Program-made: the position numbers and the translations under genes
The notes under the pieces: generated by a model
Database searches by the model: none
Seen by the model: the letters and a program-made list of their open reading frames with translations, nothing else
What the model was told of the DNA's origin: nothing
Shown: piece by piece, positions 46,080 through 56,618 of the stretch
How positions within the stretch are numbered: the first letter of the stretch is position 1
Layout: every line of letters begins with the position of its first letter
NCBI RefSeq assembly: GCF_001636315.1
Contig: NZ_KV440949.1
Location: 584,203 to 648,202 of the forward strand
Length of the DNA stretch: 64,000 nucleotides
Reading direction: 5' to 3'
Source of the DNA: Neobacillus mesonae
GTDB lineage: Bacteria; Bacillota; Bacilli; Bacillales; Cytobacillaceae

Positions 46080-47858
46080 CTATTTTCGAGGCAAAAAGAA
46101 GGAAAATGTCGTTCCTTGACCAAGCTTGCTATGAACTGAAATTGCGCCTTTATGGGCGTCGATAATGTTTTTAGCGATGGCAAGTCCTAGACCTGTTCCT
46201 GACTTCCCTCTCGTTCTAGCTTTATCAGCCTTATAAAAGCGTTCAAAGACAAATGGCAGATCTTCTTCCGGAATCCCGGATCCTGAATCCTGCACATTCA
46301 ATCGAATCCCCTTATCCTCTAGTCCAAGCGTTAATTTAACGGACCCGCCTTTTGGGGTATGCCTTATTGCGTTATCTATTAAATTTGTGAGAACCTGTTC
46401 AATTCGGTCAGGATCAAGGTAGAAGGTTTCAATTCCACTTTCAATTTCGGCAGCTAAATAAATATCATTATCTTTAGCTAATCCTTGGAACTTATGAATA
46501 ATCCGTTTAACAAAGGTTGAAAGATTAATTTCTTCCATTGTTAATTGAATATGACCTGCTTCCATTCGCGCCAGATCAAGCAGTTCATTTACCAGGCGGC
46601 CCATTCGGAGCGATTCGTCGTAAATGACTTTTGCCATTTCTTTCTTCTCTTCCTGGGATTCAGCAATATCATCTACAATCGCTTCACTATAGCCCTGCAG
46701 CATTGAAATAGGAGTTCTAAGTTCATGTGAAACATTTGCAATGAAATCTTTTCGCATTTTATCCAGGAGTCGTTCCTCGGTCATATCCCTAAGGACTGCA
46801 ACTGCACCGCGGATAAATCGATTACTGTACAGCGGCGTTACAAGGATCACCCAATGACGCCCTTGAACCGATATTTCTCCCATTTGCTCTGTTTCCGTTT
46901 CTACTGCCTTTTGGAACAGCTCCATCACTTGAGTCGGAATAGCTTCGGAACCGGTACTGCCGCCTTTTTCATAATACCAATATTGAAGAAACCGATCCCC
47001 AGGAGGATTGGTAATCAGGATCGTCCCATCCCGATTAAAGGTGATAACCCCATCGGCCATACTGCTTAAAATGCTTGATAGCTGCTCTTTCTCTTGATTA
47101 AGGGCATTCATATTAAATTTCAATTGTCTGCCCATTTGATTAAAGGCTGTCGCCAGTTCACCGATTTCATCATGTGTGAGAATCGGAACCTTTGTATCGA
47201 ACTTACCTCTAGCAACCTCGAAGGCAGCTTCCCGCATTTTTCGAAGCGGCGCAGTAATTCTTGTTGATAAGAAGAAGGCGAAAATAGTAGTCAAAACAAT
47301 TGCAACACCAGCTACGAGTAAAATAAACTTTGTTGTAGACCTTGACGTATCCTTCATTACTTCCAATGATTGATAAATAAAAACAGCACCATGATCTCCT
47401 GACAGATGCAGCGGAACACCAATGATGGAATAATTGGCATTTTCATCATTAGGAGAGCTATTTGTTGATAAATTTGAAACCTTTTCCACCGTAATGTTTT
47501 GATGAAATACTTTTGATAAATCCGAATCATGCTTAATATCATCTATGGTTAATTTTTGATGATTTTCCGTGTTTGGGGAGTAATAAACTTCATGATCATT
47601 TTTGATAATCACTACCTTGGTCACTTTGTCTATTACTTCCCAGGATATCTCCAGTCCAATCGATTGCTTTTCATCAGGGTGTTCTTCTAAAATCCGGGCA
47701 ATTTTTTCTGCTGTATTGGTTAAATCTTCCTTTGTTTGTTCAATCGTATAGTTTTGAAAAAACTCAAGCAGCATAACCGTTAAAATAAACAGAACAAATG
47801 AAACCAATAATAGAATGGTAAACCATAGCTTACCAACAACACTTCGTAAAAAGGTCAT
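46080..47858 (-). CDS. resE: Sensor histidine kinase ResE
   Basis: ResE phosphorylates ResD in response to low oxygen or nitric oxide. The 592 residues have membrane segments at about 10-30 and 170-192 around an extracytoplasmic loop. They are followed by a HAMP domain (about 193-245), a PAS domain (about 250-350), the H box [16 protein letters not shown] (about 367-382) and the N, G1 and G2 ATP boxes ([24 protein letters not shown]). It overlaps the resD stop by four bases and is ended by a strong terminator. Confidence 0.96.
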   Translation of the reverse strand: MTFLRSVVGKLWFTILLLVSFVLFILTVMLLEFFQNYTIEQTKEDLTNTAEKIARILEEHPDEKQSIGLEISWEVIDKVTKVVIIKNDHEVYYSPNTENHQKLTIDDIKHDSDLSKVFHQNITVEKVSNLSTNSSPNDENANYSIIGVPLHLSGDHGAVFIYQSLEVMKDTSRSTTKFILLVAGVAIVLTTIFAFFLSTRITAPLRKMREAAFEVARGKFDTKVPILTHDEIGELATAFNQMGRQLKFNMNALNQEKEQLSSILSSMADGVITFNRDGTILITNPPGDRFLQYWYYEKGGSTGSEAIPTQVMELFQKAVETETEQMGEISVQGRHWVILVTPLYSNRFIRGAVAVLRDMTEERLLDKMRKDFIANVSHELRTPISMLQGYSEAIVDDIAESQEEKKEMAKVIYDESLRMGRLVNELLDLARMEAGHIQLTMEEINLSTFVKRIIHKFQGLAKDNDIYLAAEIESGIETFYLDPDRIEQVLTNLIDNAIRHTPKGGSVKLTLGLEDKGIRLNVQDSGSGIPEEDLPFVFERFYKADKARTRGKSGTGLGLAIAKNIIDAHKGAISVHSKLGQGTTFSFFLPRK

Positions 47859-48571
47859 CCATTAGTTACCTCGAATTTGTAGCCGACACCCCAAACGGTT
47901 ACAATCATTCTTGCGGCTTGTTCAGACACTTTGTTTAGCTTCTCCCGAAGACGTTTGACATGTGTGTCAACTGTGCGCAGGTCGCCAAAAAATTCATAAT
48001 GCCAGACTTCTTTTAATAATTGCTCTCGATCAAATACTTTATCAGGTGCCTTTGCTAAGAAATAAAGCAATTCATATTCCTTTGGTGTTAAACTGACTTC
48101 TTTACCCTCAGCCATTACTCTGTGGGCATCGTTATCGATTGTTAAATGAGGAAATACAATGACATCCTTTGTAGTTGGTTCTGTCTGCAAGAAGCTTGTT
48201 TGAGACGCTCTTCTTAATAGGGCCTTTACTCTTAAAACAACCTCTCTTGGACTGAAAGGCTTCACAATATAGTCATCTGTTCCTACTTCAAAGCCCTGCA
48301 CCCGATTTACTTCTTCACCTTTTGCCGTCAGCATGATGACGGGTGTAGCCTTCTTTTCACGCAGTTCGCGGCATACCTCAATGCCATCTTTACCTGGCAT
48401 CATTAAATCAAGGAGAATGACATCATATTCGTTAGAGGTTGCTTTGGATAAAGCTTCAATTCCGTCTTCGGCTTCATCTATAATATAATCTTCCCGCTCT
48501 AAGTACATTTTTAATAAGCGGCGAATTCTTTCTTCATCATCAACAACTAAAATCTTAACGTCTTTTTCCAT
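47855..48571 (-). CDS. resD: Response regulator ResD
   Basis: This is an OmpR-type activator of respiration genes, including resABC, ctaA, qcr and nitrate and fermentation genes in bacilli. The receiver domain (about residues 5-120) has the acidic pair near [10 protein letters not shown], the phosphorylated Asp in [12 protein letters not shown] and the Lys in VKPFSPRE. A winged-helix DNA-binding domain (about 140-237) follows. I chose the ATG at 48571 with a GGGGGGA site. It is separated from resC by a terminator, so resDE has its own promoter. Confidence 0.96.
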   Translation of the reverse strand: MEKDVKILVVDDEERIRRLLKMYLEREDYIIDEAEDGIEALSKATSNEYDVILLDLMMPGKDGIEVCRELREKKATPVIMLTAKGEEVNRVQGFEVGTDDYIVKPFSPREVVLRVKALLRRASQTSFLQTEPTTKDVIVFPHLTIDNDAHRVMAEGKEVSLTPKEYELLYFLAKAPDKVFDREQLLKEVWHYEFFGDLRTVDTHVKRLREKLNKVSEQAARMIVTVWGVGYKFEVTNG

Positions 48572-48740
48572 TAATAATCCCCCCATGGTGTTTATTTTAC
48601 AAAATGGTTTCCAATTTTGCTATATGTTCTGTGTTAATAAACGCTTGAAAAAGTGTCAATTATATGACAAATTATAAAAAAGATGATTTCTGCTCCAATC
48701 AGTAATAATATAAGGTCAATTATTATTATTGCCATTTTAT

Positions 48741-48779
48741 AAAAAGCCTCCACTTTTTAAAAATAAGTGAAGGCTTTTT
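48741..48779 (-). terminator. Terminator after resABC
   Basis: AAAAAGCCT and AGGCTTTTT, with CACTT and AAGTG inside, form a long stem followed on the minus strand by TTTTTATAAAA. Confidence 0.82.
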
Positions 48780-48784
48780 TATTA

Positions 48785-49972
48785 TTATGAACCGGCGTAG
48801 GAGTGCAGGCCGGCGATGATGAGGTTTACGGCAACTAAGTTAAACATAATGATAGCGAAGCCGATTACGGCAAGCCATGCGGACTTTTCCCCATGCCAGC
48901 CCTTTGACAGCCTTAAATGCATAAAGGCAGCATAGAATAGCCAAGTAATTAAAGCCCATACCTCTTTTGGATCCCAGCCCCAGAAACGGGACCAAGCCAC
49001 CTGTGCCCAAATCATTGCAAAAATTAATGCCCCTAAAGTGAAAACAGGGAAACCAATTAAGACGGATCGGTAGCTGATTTCATCCACAAAATCTAGTTTA
49101 ATATTTTTTACAAGCGGTTTGAGTGACGCTCCAATCCGCTTTCTAAGAATTAATCGAATTAATCCATAAAGGATAATTCCTGCAGCAAATGACCAGATTA
49201 CAGTGTTTAACTTTTTAGCATTTATAAATGCCGGCATTTCAACCAATGGTTTAAAGCCGTCTTTTGTCAATAATTCCCCTTTATGCGGCCCTGTTAAAGC
49301 AGGCATCAAATATTCAACCTCTGCCTGGTTACCGTGTTTATCAATCCAATTAAACTTTTCTTGATATCCCGTACCGGCAAAAATCGAGGACACAATGACA
49401 AACCCAATCACAGTCACTAATCCAAACATAATGACTTCAAGCCAAAATGTTTTCTTGCTTGATTTGGTTTGATCAATAGCCTTTACAAGATAAATTAACC
49501 CCGCCGCAAAACTAATTGCAAGAATTGCTTCCCCAATTGCTGCTGTCGTTACATGAATATGAAGCCAGTAACTTTGCAGTGCTGGAATGAGCGGTGAAAT
49601 ATCTCTTGGAAACATGCTGGCATAAGCAATGACTAAAATTGCCACTGGCATGGTGAATAAACCAAGAAGTGTTGTTCGATAAATAAAATAAATAACAATG
49701 AATGCCCCTACTAATGCCATACCAAAAAACGTTGTAAATTCGAACATATTACTAACCGGGGCATGTCCGGCAGCAATCCACCTGGTAATGAAATATCCCA
49801 GCTGTGCGATAAAACCAATGATAGTTAAAAATACGGCAATTTTCCCCCATTTATTGGTTGCCTTTTTTTCATTTAAACTCTTCTTTTCCTTAATTGCACC
49901 TCCAAAAAACAGGGTAGCAATTAAATAAAGAATAAAAGAAATAAATAATAAATTACTACTTATTGATGCCAA
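48785..49972 (-). CDS. resC: Cytochrome c assembly protein ResC (CcsA type)
   Basis: This protein, with ResB, carries haem across the membrane and attaches it to apocytochrome c outside. The 395 residues have about eight spans. The haem-handling WWD-type motif [20 protein letters not shown] lies at about 331-350, and external histidines are seen in [14 protein letters not shown] and near the C-terminus ([10 protein letters not shown]). Its start follows the resB stop without a gap, and it ends the resA-resB-resC operon. Confidence 0.95.
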   Translation of the reverse strand: MASISSNLLFISFILYLIATLFFGGAIKEKKSLNEKKATNKWGKIAVFLTIIGFIAQLGYFITRWIAAGHAPVSNMFEFTTFFGMALVGAFIVIYFIYRTTLLGLFTMPVAILVIAYASMFPRDISPLIPALQSYWLHIHVTTAAIGEAILAISFAAGLIYLVKAIDQTKSSKKTFWLEVIMFGLVTVIGFVIVSSIFAGTGYQEKFNWIDKHGNQAEVEYLMPALTGPHKGELLTKDGFKPLVEMPAFINAKKLNTVIWSFAAGIILYGLIRLILRKRIGASLKPLVKNIKLDFVDEISYRSVLIGFPVFTLGALIFAMIWAQVAWSRFWGWDPKEVWALITWLFYAAFMHLRLSKGWHGEKSAWLAVIGFAIIMFNLVAVNLIIAGLHSYAGS

Positions 49973-51595
49973 CTAAGCTCCCTCCTTGTCAGTCTCTTCA
50001 CGTTGAAGTTGATCCTCCGGTTGACCCAGCTTCGTATTCTCAAGCACTTTTTCAATTTCGCGTTTTAATCCATACCAATTCTTATTTGTGTGGGCTGCAA
50101 TCCAAACTTCCCCGTTCTTATGCTGTATCCAAATACGGCGATGATTCCAATAAGCACCTTGAATAACACCAATCATAAAGAGGATTCCTCCAATAATGAT
50201 TACCCATAAGGATGAATCCTTACGAACCGTAAACCCGGAAACATTTTTTGTTCCTATTCCTTTAAACGACATTTTATAAGTATTATCGCCAAATGGCTCA
50301 ATTGTCTGCCTGATAGCAACAAAGCTAGTTTCCCCTTTTGGCTTGTCCGGGGAATACATTCGGAAGATAAATGCCGGATTATTTGGCACCCGCGACTTCG
50401 TGCTAGGTTCTCCGTTTTTGGCAAATTCAAAATCAGGAAAATAATTGAGAATTTTAACGGAATACCCATTCCCCAAATCGTAAGTTTCCTTTGGATCTTG
50501 GAGATTGACGGTAAGCTCCCCAAAAGATTGCTGTGTCTGCTTATTCGTTAGCGCAAATGTCATGGAGCTCATTTCACTTCGAAAAGATGATTGATAAATG
50601 GAATAGCCTTCAAATGTTAATGGATGGTTAACACGAACCTTATAATCCTTAACCTTCTCAAGCTTTGGCTTTTCCCCAGGGATTTTCTCACCAGAGCGTC
50701 GATATAAGACGACATTGGATTGATAGTTTTTCACAACGTCACCGGCTCGCTCCAGCGCTTTCTCAAATGTTTTATTTTTTTCCTTATCATAATGCTGCAA
50801 GATAAATTTATTATTTTGTAAATAAAATTGTTCACCTGTTTCTGGAACTAAAGCGGTTTCTCCTTCACGAACCCATAGGTTTTCATTCACATACACCCCT
50901 GGAATAAAACGAAGCATTCCTCCAAAAAGGAAAATGATTAATCCCACATGGTTGACATATGGACCCCAGCGTGAGAATCGTCCTTTTTCTGCCAATAAAT
51001 CCCCATTTTCCTCTCGAACATGATAACGCTTTTGTGCTAATTGCTTCTTAACGAGGGCAATATCGTTTTCATCAGGATTTTTATTTATTCCAAAAACACG
51101 CTGTCTCTTTAAAAAGCCCTCATGTCTTGATACCCGCTGAGCCTTTAATGCCTTGTATAGAGGGACTACTCGGTCCAGACTGCAAATGACAAGCGAAATG
51201 CCGATCATCGCAATCAGCAATAAATACCACCATGAACCATATAAGTCGTCAAAGCCCAGCTGATAATATAGTTTTCCAAACCAGCCATATTCCTGCTCAT
51301 AATAAACTTCAGGCGGAAGGTCTATGTACATTTTCTGCGGCAAAATCGTTCCTAAAATAGAAGCTATTAAGGTAATGACAATCAGCCAAACCCCAACCTT
51401 AACAGACGAAAAAAAGTTCCATATTTTATCGACAAACGTTTTCGAATAGGTTTGTGAGCGACGGGCACTGCCCTCGTAACGCATGTCAAGCAGCTGTTTC
51501 TTATTTTCCTCCTCATCAAGAATTTTCCCACACGCTTCACATAGCACTGTACCATGAGGATTGACATGCCCGCATTCACATTTTACATCTTTCAT
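49973..51595 (-). CDS. resB: Cytochrome c assembly protein ResB (Ccs1 type)
   Basis: This is the membrane partner of ResC. An N-terminal zinc-ribbon-like segment (KCECGHVNPHGTVLCEACGK, about residues 4-23) precedes three spans (about 75-95, 125-145 and 215-235). A large extracytoplasmic domain and a fourth span (about 455-475) follow. This layout, including the cysteine-rich N-terminus, is the same in B. subtilis. It follows resA by 22 bases. Confidence 0.95.
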   Translation of the reverse strand: MKDVKCECGHVNPHGTVLCEACGKILDEEENKKQLLDMRYEGSARRSQTYSKTFVDKIWNFFSSVKVGVWLIVITLIASILGTILPQKMYIDLPPEVYYEQEYGWFGKLYYQLGFDDLYGSWWYLLLIAMIGISLVICSLDRVVPLYKALKAQRVSRHEGFLKRQRVFGINKNPDENDIALVKKQLAQKRYHVREENGDLLAEKGRFSRWGPYVNHVGLIIFLFGGMLRFIPGVYVNENLWVREGETALVPETGEQFYLQNNKFILQHYDKEKNKTFEKALERAGDVVKNYQSNVVLYRRSGEKIPGEKPKLEKVKDYKVRVNHPLTFEGYSIYQSSFRSEMSSMTFALTNKQTQQSFGELTVNLQDPKETYDLGNGYSVKILNYFPDFEFAKNGEPSTKSRVPNNPAFIFRMYSPDKPKGETSFVAIRQTIEPFGDNTYKMSFKGIGTKNVSGFTVRKDSSLWVIIIGGILFMIGVIQGAYWNHRRIWIQHKNGEVWIAAHTNKNWYGLKREIEKVLENTKLGQPEDQLQREETDKEGA

Positions 51596-51617
51596 GATAA
51601 CAAACTCCCTGTAACCA

Positions 51618-52142
51618 TTATGGTTTTATTTTCTCCATAAAATCCCTAACCATATCCTCAGACATCTCACCGGTAGTGGACTTTACAACCTTCCCATCTT
51701 TATCAATCAAGAATGTCGCTGGAAGATTGTCAATACCATAAGTGGTCATAACTTCCTTATCGGTATCTATCACAATTGGAAAATCAAGCCTATAACGGTC
51801 GGCGAATTGATTAACCGCAAGTTCCGATTCTTGAATATTGACAGATAAAACTTGAACACCCTTGTCTTTAAATTGGTGATACTGGTTATTAATATAAGGC
51901 ATTTCCTTTTTACAAGGAGGACACCAAGTTCCCCAAAAGTTCAAAAAGACACCCTGACCTTTATAATCTGAAAGTTTATGCTTATTTCCTTGCATATCAG
52001 TTAATACAAAGTCAGGTGCGAGGCTGCCTACTGCTACCTTCTCGGCATGGTCCTTCATAAAGTTTGCATAAAGCGTATAAGCAACGGCTGCTACCAAAAC
52101 AGCGAGGATAATGGATCGCATGATTAACCGCCGTTTTTTCAT
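51618..52142 (-). CDS. resA: Extracytoplasmic thiol-disulfide oxidoreductase ResA
   Basis: ResA keeps the cysteines of apocytochrome c reduced outside the membrane so that haem can be attached. An N-terminal anchor (about residues 8-25) is followed by a thioredoxin-like domain with the active site WGTWCPPCKKEMPY. The dithiol is CPPC, whereas B. subtilis ResA has CEPC; the Glu three residues after the second Cys is kept. I chose the ATG at 52142 with GGAGGGG upstream. First gene of resABC. Confidence 0.95.
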   Translation of the reverse strand: MKKRRLIMRSIILAVLVAAVAYTLYANFMKDHAEKVAVGSLAPDFVLTDMQGNKHKLSDYKGQGVFLNFWGTWCPPCKKEMPYINNQYHQFKDKGVQVLSVNIQESELAVNQFADRYRLDFPIVIDTDKEVMTTYGIDNLPATFLIDKDGKVVKSTTGEMSEDMVRDFMEKIKP

Positions 52143-52293
52143 ATTCACCCCTCCATTACATACATAACACAGTTAAGCTAAATTATAACATTTTTCATTA
52201 TTGGCATAGTGTTTACCGACGATCATAATTGTGACGTTTCTATGAACTTTTTCAGCGAGATGTTCCATTAACACTAAAAAAGGCAGATTTCCA

Positions 52294-53031
52294 TTATTTT
52301 TGCTTATTGCCGGCATCCATCGCAGCAGCCCGCAATTGTTTCACTTCATGTGGAGTCAGTTCTCTTGCCTCTCCTGCTTTTAATCCGCTTAATGTTAAGA
52401 AGCCATAGCGCTCACGTTTAAGCTTTAATACTTCATGACCAATTGCCTCAAACATCCTTCTCACCTGGCGATTCCGGCCTTCATGGATGGCAATTTCAAC
52501 AATAGCCGTTTGTTTTTTCTTATCAAAAGAGAGCATCTTGACTTTGGCAGGTGCTGTTTTACCGTCCTCAAGCCGAATCCCTTTTTCTAATTTTCTAAGA
52601 TTCTCCCTTAGGGGAACACCCTTGACTTTAGCAACGTACACTTTCTCCACTTCGCTTCTAGGGTGCATCAATAAATTCGCGAATTCCCCATCATTCGTCA
52701 ACAGCAGCAATCCAGATGTATCGTAATCGAGACGGCCGATTGGAAAAATCCTTTCTTTCAAACCGGCAAAGAAATCGGTTACGACCTTTCTGCCCTTATC
52801 ATCGCTTACACTGGAAATAACTCCTCTTGGCTTATATAGCAGAAAATAAACCGACTCCTCACGCTCAATCGGTATTTCATTAACCTCAACACGGTCGGAA
52901 GCAGCAACCTTTACCCCCAGCTCCGTGACGATCTTTCCATTAACCTTAACCCTGCCTTCTTTAATCAACTCTTCCGCTTTTCTTCTTGATGCAATTCCGG
53001 CACGGGCTATAACCTTTTGCAATCGTTCCAT
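52294..53031 (-). CDS. rluB: 23S rRNA pseudouridine synthase RluB
   Basis: This enzyme makes the pseudouridine at position 2605 or 2633 region of 23S rRNA by analogy to RluB. An N-terminal S4 RNA-binding domain (RLQKVIARAGIASRRKAEEL) is followed by the catalytic domain with GRLDYDTSGLLLLTNDGEF, which contains the catalytic Asp, and EGRNRQVRRMFEAIGH. I chose the ATG at 53031 with GAGGTG upstream over an earlier in-frame start. It lies between resA and spmB, as in B. subtilis. Confidence 0.94.
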   Translation of the reverse strand: MERLQKVIARAGIASRRKAEELIKEGRVKVNGKIVTELGVKVAASDRVEVNEIPIEREESVYFLLYKPRGVISSVSDDKGRKVVTDFFAGLKERIFPIGRLDYDTSGLLLLTNDGEFANLLMHPRSEVEKVYVAKVKGVPLRENLRKLEKGIRLEDGKTAPAKVKMLSFDKKKQTAIVEIAIHEGRNRQVRRMFEAIGHEVLKLKRERYGFLTLSGLKAGEARELTPHEVKQLRAAAMDAGNKQK

Positions 53032-53183
53032 TCTATTCACCTCAAAATAATCAACCAAGTATGTGCTTATACACAGCCGTTGTAAAAATTCATTCATGGG
53101 TCTAACTAATCATACACCATACTGAATTATGACATAAATTCTTTACATTTCAAAGTACAGACTATTATTGAAGAAAAATAAAT

Positions 53184-53210
53184 AGCAGGTCCGAAATAAT
53201 CAGACCTGCT
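53184..53210 (-). terminator. Terminator after dacB-spmA-spmB
   Basis: AGCAGGTC and GACCTGCT form an 8-bp stem with an 11-base loop, followed on the minus strand by ATTTATTTTTC. Confidence 0.72.
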
Positions 53211-53227
53211 GCAAACAAAGTATTATT

Positions 53228-53764
53228 CTAAATTGTTCCAAAAACTAACGTTACAACCACAATGGAAATGATAATACCTAGTACATCTGCTAATAGCCCA
53301 ACCTTTAAGGCATCTCCCATTTTTTTAATTCCCACGGCACCGAAATATACCGTTAAAACATAAAAGGTTGTATCGGTACTCCCCTGCAGAATGGAAGCAA
53401 GCCGGCCGATAAAAGAGTCCGGTCCGTAGGTTGCTATTAAATCGCTTGTCATGCCAAGGGCCGCGGTTCCGGAGATCGGACGAATAAATATTAGCGGTAC
53501 GATTTCCGCCGGAACCCCTATTGTTTTCATCAGTGGGCGCAGCAGATTCATTAACGCGTCCAATGCCCCAGATGCTCGAAAAATAGCGATGGCAACCAGC
53601 ATTCCTACTAAAAAAGGAATGATTTGTACAGCGATTTTAATACCTTCTTTTCCGCCTTCCACAAAGCTTTCATAGGTTGGTACTTGTTTAAACGTACCGT
53701 ATAGCAGAATAAAACCAATTAAAAGCGGTATAAATGTGATTGAAATTGTCGTAAGCACTGCCAT
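53228..53764 (-). CDS. spmB: Spore maturation protein SpmB
   Basis: This membrane protein of the Gate/nucleoside-recognition family is needed, with SpmA, for proper dehydration of the spore core. The 178 residues have about five hydrophobic segments, with the family stretch FRASGALDALMNLLRPLMKT followed by PAEIVPLIFIRPISG. It starts 6 bases after spmA. The unit dacB-spmA-spmB is sigma-E dependent in B. subtilis. Confidence 0.93.
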   Translation of the reverse strand: MAVLTTISITFIPLLIGFILLYGTFKQVPTYESFVEGGKEGIKIAVQIIPFLVGMLVAIAIFRASGALDALMNLLRPLMKTIGVPAEIVPLIFIRPISGTAALGMTSDLIATYGPDSFIGRLASILQGSTDTTFYVLTVYFGAVGIKKMGDALKVGLLADVLGIIISIVVVTLVFGTI

Positions 53765-53770
53765 ACCTCA

Positions 53771-54358
53771 TCATCCTTTACGGCTTTTACGATAATAGAA
53801 ATAGCGATCGATTAGAACTGCACCGATTGCAGATAGTAAAGTTGTCATAATGGTTGGTACCACAATTTCTGTAGGTGATACGGAATGATAATTCATTCGA
53901 ATGGCAATAACCGTTGTCGGGATAATCGTGATACTAGCGGTATTAATTGCCAAAAAAGTAACCATCGAACGGCTAGCTGAATTTTTGCCGCCATTTAATT
54001 TCTTCAGTTCTTCCATTGCTTTGATTCCAAGTGGTGTAGCAGCATTTCCCAAGCCGAACATATTAGAAATCATATTGGACAAAATATAACCCATCGCGGG
54101 ATGATTTACCGGCACCTCCGGGAAGATCATTTTGACCAGCGGGCGAAATAATTTTGACAATTTCTCCAAAAGCCCCGATTCTTGAGCGATCCTCATCATT
54201 CCAAGCCAAAAGACAAGGACACTAATCAATCCTATACAAATCGTTACCGCCTCTTTGGCTCCATCGAAAACTGCTTTGTTCACATCTTCAATTGTTCCGT
54301 TGATCAAAGCAAATACTATACCGATAATTGTCATACCTACCCAAATATAATTAACCAT
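53771..54358 (-). CDS. spmA: Spore maturation protein SpmA
   Basis: This is the partner of SpmB in spore core dehydration, also a Gate-family membrane protein. The 195 residues include several spans and the conserved MRIAQESGLLEKLSKLFRPL region, followed by SNMFGLGNAATPLGIKAMEE. It overlaps the end of dacB by eight bases, so the two are translationally coupled. Confidence 0.93.
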   Translation of the reverse strand: MVNYIWVGMTIIGIVFALINGTIEDVNKAVFDGAKEAVTICIGLISVLVFWLGMMRIAQESGLLEKLSKLFRPLVKMIFPEVPVNHPAMGYILSNMISNMFGLGNAATPLGIKAMEELKKLNGGKNSASRSMVTFLAINTASITIIPTTVIAIRMNYHSVSPTEIVVPTIMTTLLSAIGAVLIDRYFYYRKSRKG

Positions 54359-55499
54359 TTAATTTCACACCCATAATGGAAAGAAATATATCCTTCATAA
54401 AATTAAAGAAGCCTTTCTTTTTTTCTGGATTATTCTGATAGAAAATAGGTGTGTCCTGTACTGCTCTTCCGTCTAAATAGACAATCGCTTTTCCAGCGAC
54501 TCGTTCGCTTTTTCTCGTTACCTTCCAATTCTTCTCAGGCTTGTACAATTTATATTTGACGGTGAATAACCCCATTTCCTTACTTGTTGCCGGGTAGAGA
54601 ATTGATTTTTTAATATATAATGGATTTTTCTTATAATATTTATTTTTTTCAAGATCCAGCTTCCCGGTTGAAAGAACTTCGGCCATGTCATATTGCTGAA
54701 AACCATATTCATACATCGAAATATGATCATTCCAATCATCTGGGGCATTTAATGTGACGGCGATGAGGTCCATATCGCCCTTTGTTGCAGTTGTTACCAG
54801 CGTTCTTTTAGCCCGTTTTGTAAACCCTGTCTTTCCGCCAGTACAATACTTATACAAATTCAAAAGACGGTTTTTGTTGTTCCATTTATAATCCCAGGCC
54901 TCATTCGGATTTGGAGCCCGATGCACCTTGGTACCGGATATCTTTTGATAGGTTTTGTTTTCCATGGCATAACGGGTTAACAGTGCCATATCATAGGCGG
55001 TTGAATAATGATTTTCATGATCATCCAGCCCATGCGGATTGGCAAAATGGGTATTCACCATTCCAATCTCCTTTGCCTTTTGATTCATTAAATAAGCAAA
55101 GCCTTCCACACTGCCTCCAACATACTCAGCAATGGCAACAGCTGTATCATTTCCAGATCTAAGCATTAAGCCGTACACCAAGTCCTCTAGTTTTATTTTT
55201 TGCCCTGGTTTTAAATAAACAGAGGAGCCTTCCGCCCTTACAGCTCTATCACTTACTGTTACCGTTCGATCTAATTTTCCTGATTCAATTGCTAGAATTG
55301 CTGTCATAATCTTTGTAATACTGGCAATTCTCCTCTTCGTATGCGCTTCTTTCTCAAAAAGGATACGTCCGGATTCCTGTTCTATCAGCACGGCACTGGC
55401 GGCGCTTACCCCTATGGAAGCATCCACTTTTTGAGGAATATTTACAAAGACTAAAGTAATCAATAGAAGAAAAACTATTTGCTTCCGTATCATTCTCAT
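54351..55499 (-). CDS. dacB: Sporulation D-alanyl-D-alanine carboxypeptidase DacB (PBP5*)
   Basis: This enzyme trims stem peptides in the spore cortex and so controls cross-linking. A signal peptide (about residues 1-27) is followed by the penicillin-binding motifs SITK (the catalytic Ser in RIASITKIMTA, about 61-71), SGN (LRSGNDTAVA) and KTG (TGGKTGFTKRA). The C-terminal part has the extra domain typical of PBP5. It is the first gene of the dacB-spmA-spmB operon. Confidence 0.95.
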   Translation of the reverse strand: MRMIRKQIVFLLLITLVFVNIPQKVDASIGVSAASAVLIEQESGRILFEKEAHTKRRIASITKIMTAILAIESGKLDRTVTVSDRAVRAEGSSVYLKPGQKIKLEDLVYGLMLRSGNDTAVAIAEYVGGSVEGFAYLMNQKAKEIGMVNTHFANPHGLDDHENHYSTAYDMALLTRYAMENKTYQKISGTKVHRAPNPNEAWDYKWNNKNRLLNLYKYCTGGKTGFTKRAKRTLVTTATKGDMDLIAVTLNAPDDWNDHISMYEYGFQQYDMAEVLSTGKLDLEKNKYYKKNPLYIKKSILYPATSKEMGLFTVKYKLYKPEKNWKVTRKSERVAGKAIVYLDGRAVQDTPIFYQNNPEKKKGFFNFMKDIFLSIMGVKLNG

Positions 55500-55599
55500 T
55501 GGTATACCTCGTCCCTCTCTTTAGTTATTAAATTTTATGCAGGACAAGGTATGATATGACAATAACGGAAAGAAAACGGCATCAGGTTTACCAGCCGTC

Positions 55600-56505
55600 T
55601 TAAAATCCCTGTATCTCAGGCCACTTTATATCAGCCGCTTTTTCCAATCTCATTTCAACTTCATGCCAATTAACGATATTCCACCAATTATCCACATATT
55701 CAGACCGCTTGTTTTTATATTGAAGGTAGTAAGCATGCTCCCAAACATCCAGAACAAGCAGCGGAATCGTATCCCACTGGGTTAAAAGCATATGCCGCTC
55801 CGTCTGTAACACCTCCAGATGTCTCGCTTTGGGCGACCAAACCAACAATGCCCAGCCGCCCCCTTCCACCTGTTTAGCACATTCCGAAAAATGTTTTTTA
55901 AAAGCATCGAAGCTGCCAAAATAGTTTTCGATTTCGATGTTTAAGATACCTTGTGGTTTCCCACCGCCATTTGGACTCATATTCCGCCAAAAAATAGAAT
56001 GAAGATAATGACCGGAACCATGAAAACTTAGCTCGCGGGACCAATGCTTGACAAATGAGAAGTCATTCGACTCCCTTGCCTTTTTCAGTTCAAGCTCAGC
56101 CTTATTTAACCCATTCACATAGGCGCGATGGTGTTTGTCGTGATGAAGTCTCATAATCTCCTCGGAAATATAAGGTTCGAGAGCGTTATAGTCGTACGGA
56201 AGATCAGGGAGAGAATGTCCTCCGGGAGGAATTTGCTTTTCCACAACCATAATGGTGCCAATCACATTTCCTTGTTTCCTATTAAAATAGGCCTCCAGTT
56301 CCTCATGAATACGTTCTGCTTTCACTTGCAGGTCTAGCAGCTCTTCAGTCGTTAATTCCTGGTCAGTCCTTTCGATTAACTCAGTAAACATGTCCAGCTT
56401 CTCCCATAACTCTGAATCCCGTTCAATCTGCTCCGATTGAAGAAATTCTTTCAATTGCCCATTCCATTTAAATAATTCATTGACGTAACGGTTGAAACGG
56501 CTCAT
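55600..56505 (-). CDS. sodF: Fe/Mn superoxide dismutase with N-terminal extension
   Basis: This enzyme turns superoxide into hydrogen peroxide and oxygen. The catalytic domain begins near residue 100 (PDLPYDYNALEPYISEEIMR). It keeps the four metal ligands: His in LHHDKHHRAYV, His in HGSGHYLHSIFW, and Asp and His in LDVWEHAYYLQ. About 95 extra helical, charged residues precede it, an arrangement also seen in SodF of B. subtilis. It stands between dacB and an unknown gene; B. subtilis has ypuI in this area instead. Confidence 0.9.
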   Translation of the reverse strand: MSRFNRYVNELFKWNGQLKEFLQSEQIERDSELWEKLDMFTELIERTDQELTTEELLDLQVKAERIHEELEAYFNRKQGNVIGTIMVVEKQIPPGGHSLPDLPYDYNALEPYISEEIMRLHHDKHHRAYVNGLNKAELELKKARESNDFSFVKHWSRELSFHGSGHYLHSIFWRNMSPNGGGKPQGILNIEIENYFGSFDAFKKHFSECAKQVEGGGWALLVWSPKARHLEVLQTERHMLLTQWDTIPLLVLDVWEHAYYLQYKNKRSEYVDNWWNIVNWHEVEMRLEKAADIKWPEIQGF

Positions 56506-56572
56506 CCATTACCACTTCCTTACATCCAATTTGTTATTAAAGGTATGTGGCGGCGGAACGATAAAGAACAAA

Positions 56573-56604
56573 AAAGGCTGCCCACATTTTGTGGACCAGC
56601 CTTT
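56573..56604 (-). terminator. Terminator after the unknown gene 56619
   Basis: AAAGGCTG and CAGCCTTT, with CCACA and TGTGG inside, form a stem followed on the minus strand by TTTGTTC. Confidence 0.75.
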
Positions 56605-56618
56605 GTTTACAGATTTTT

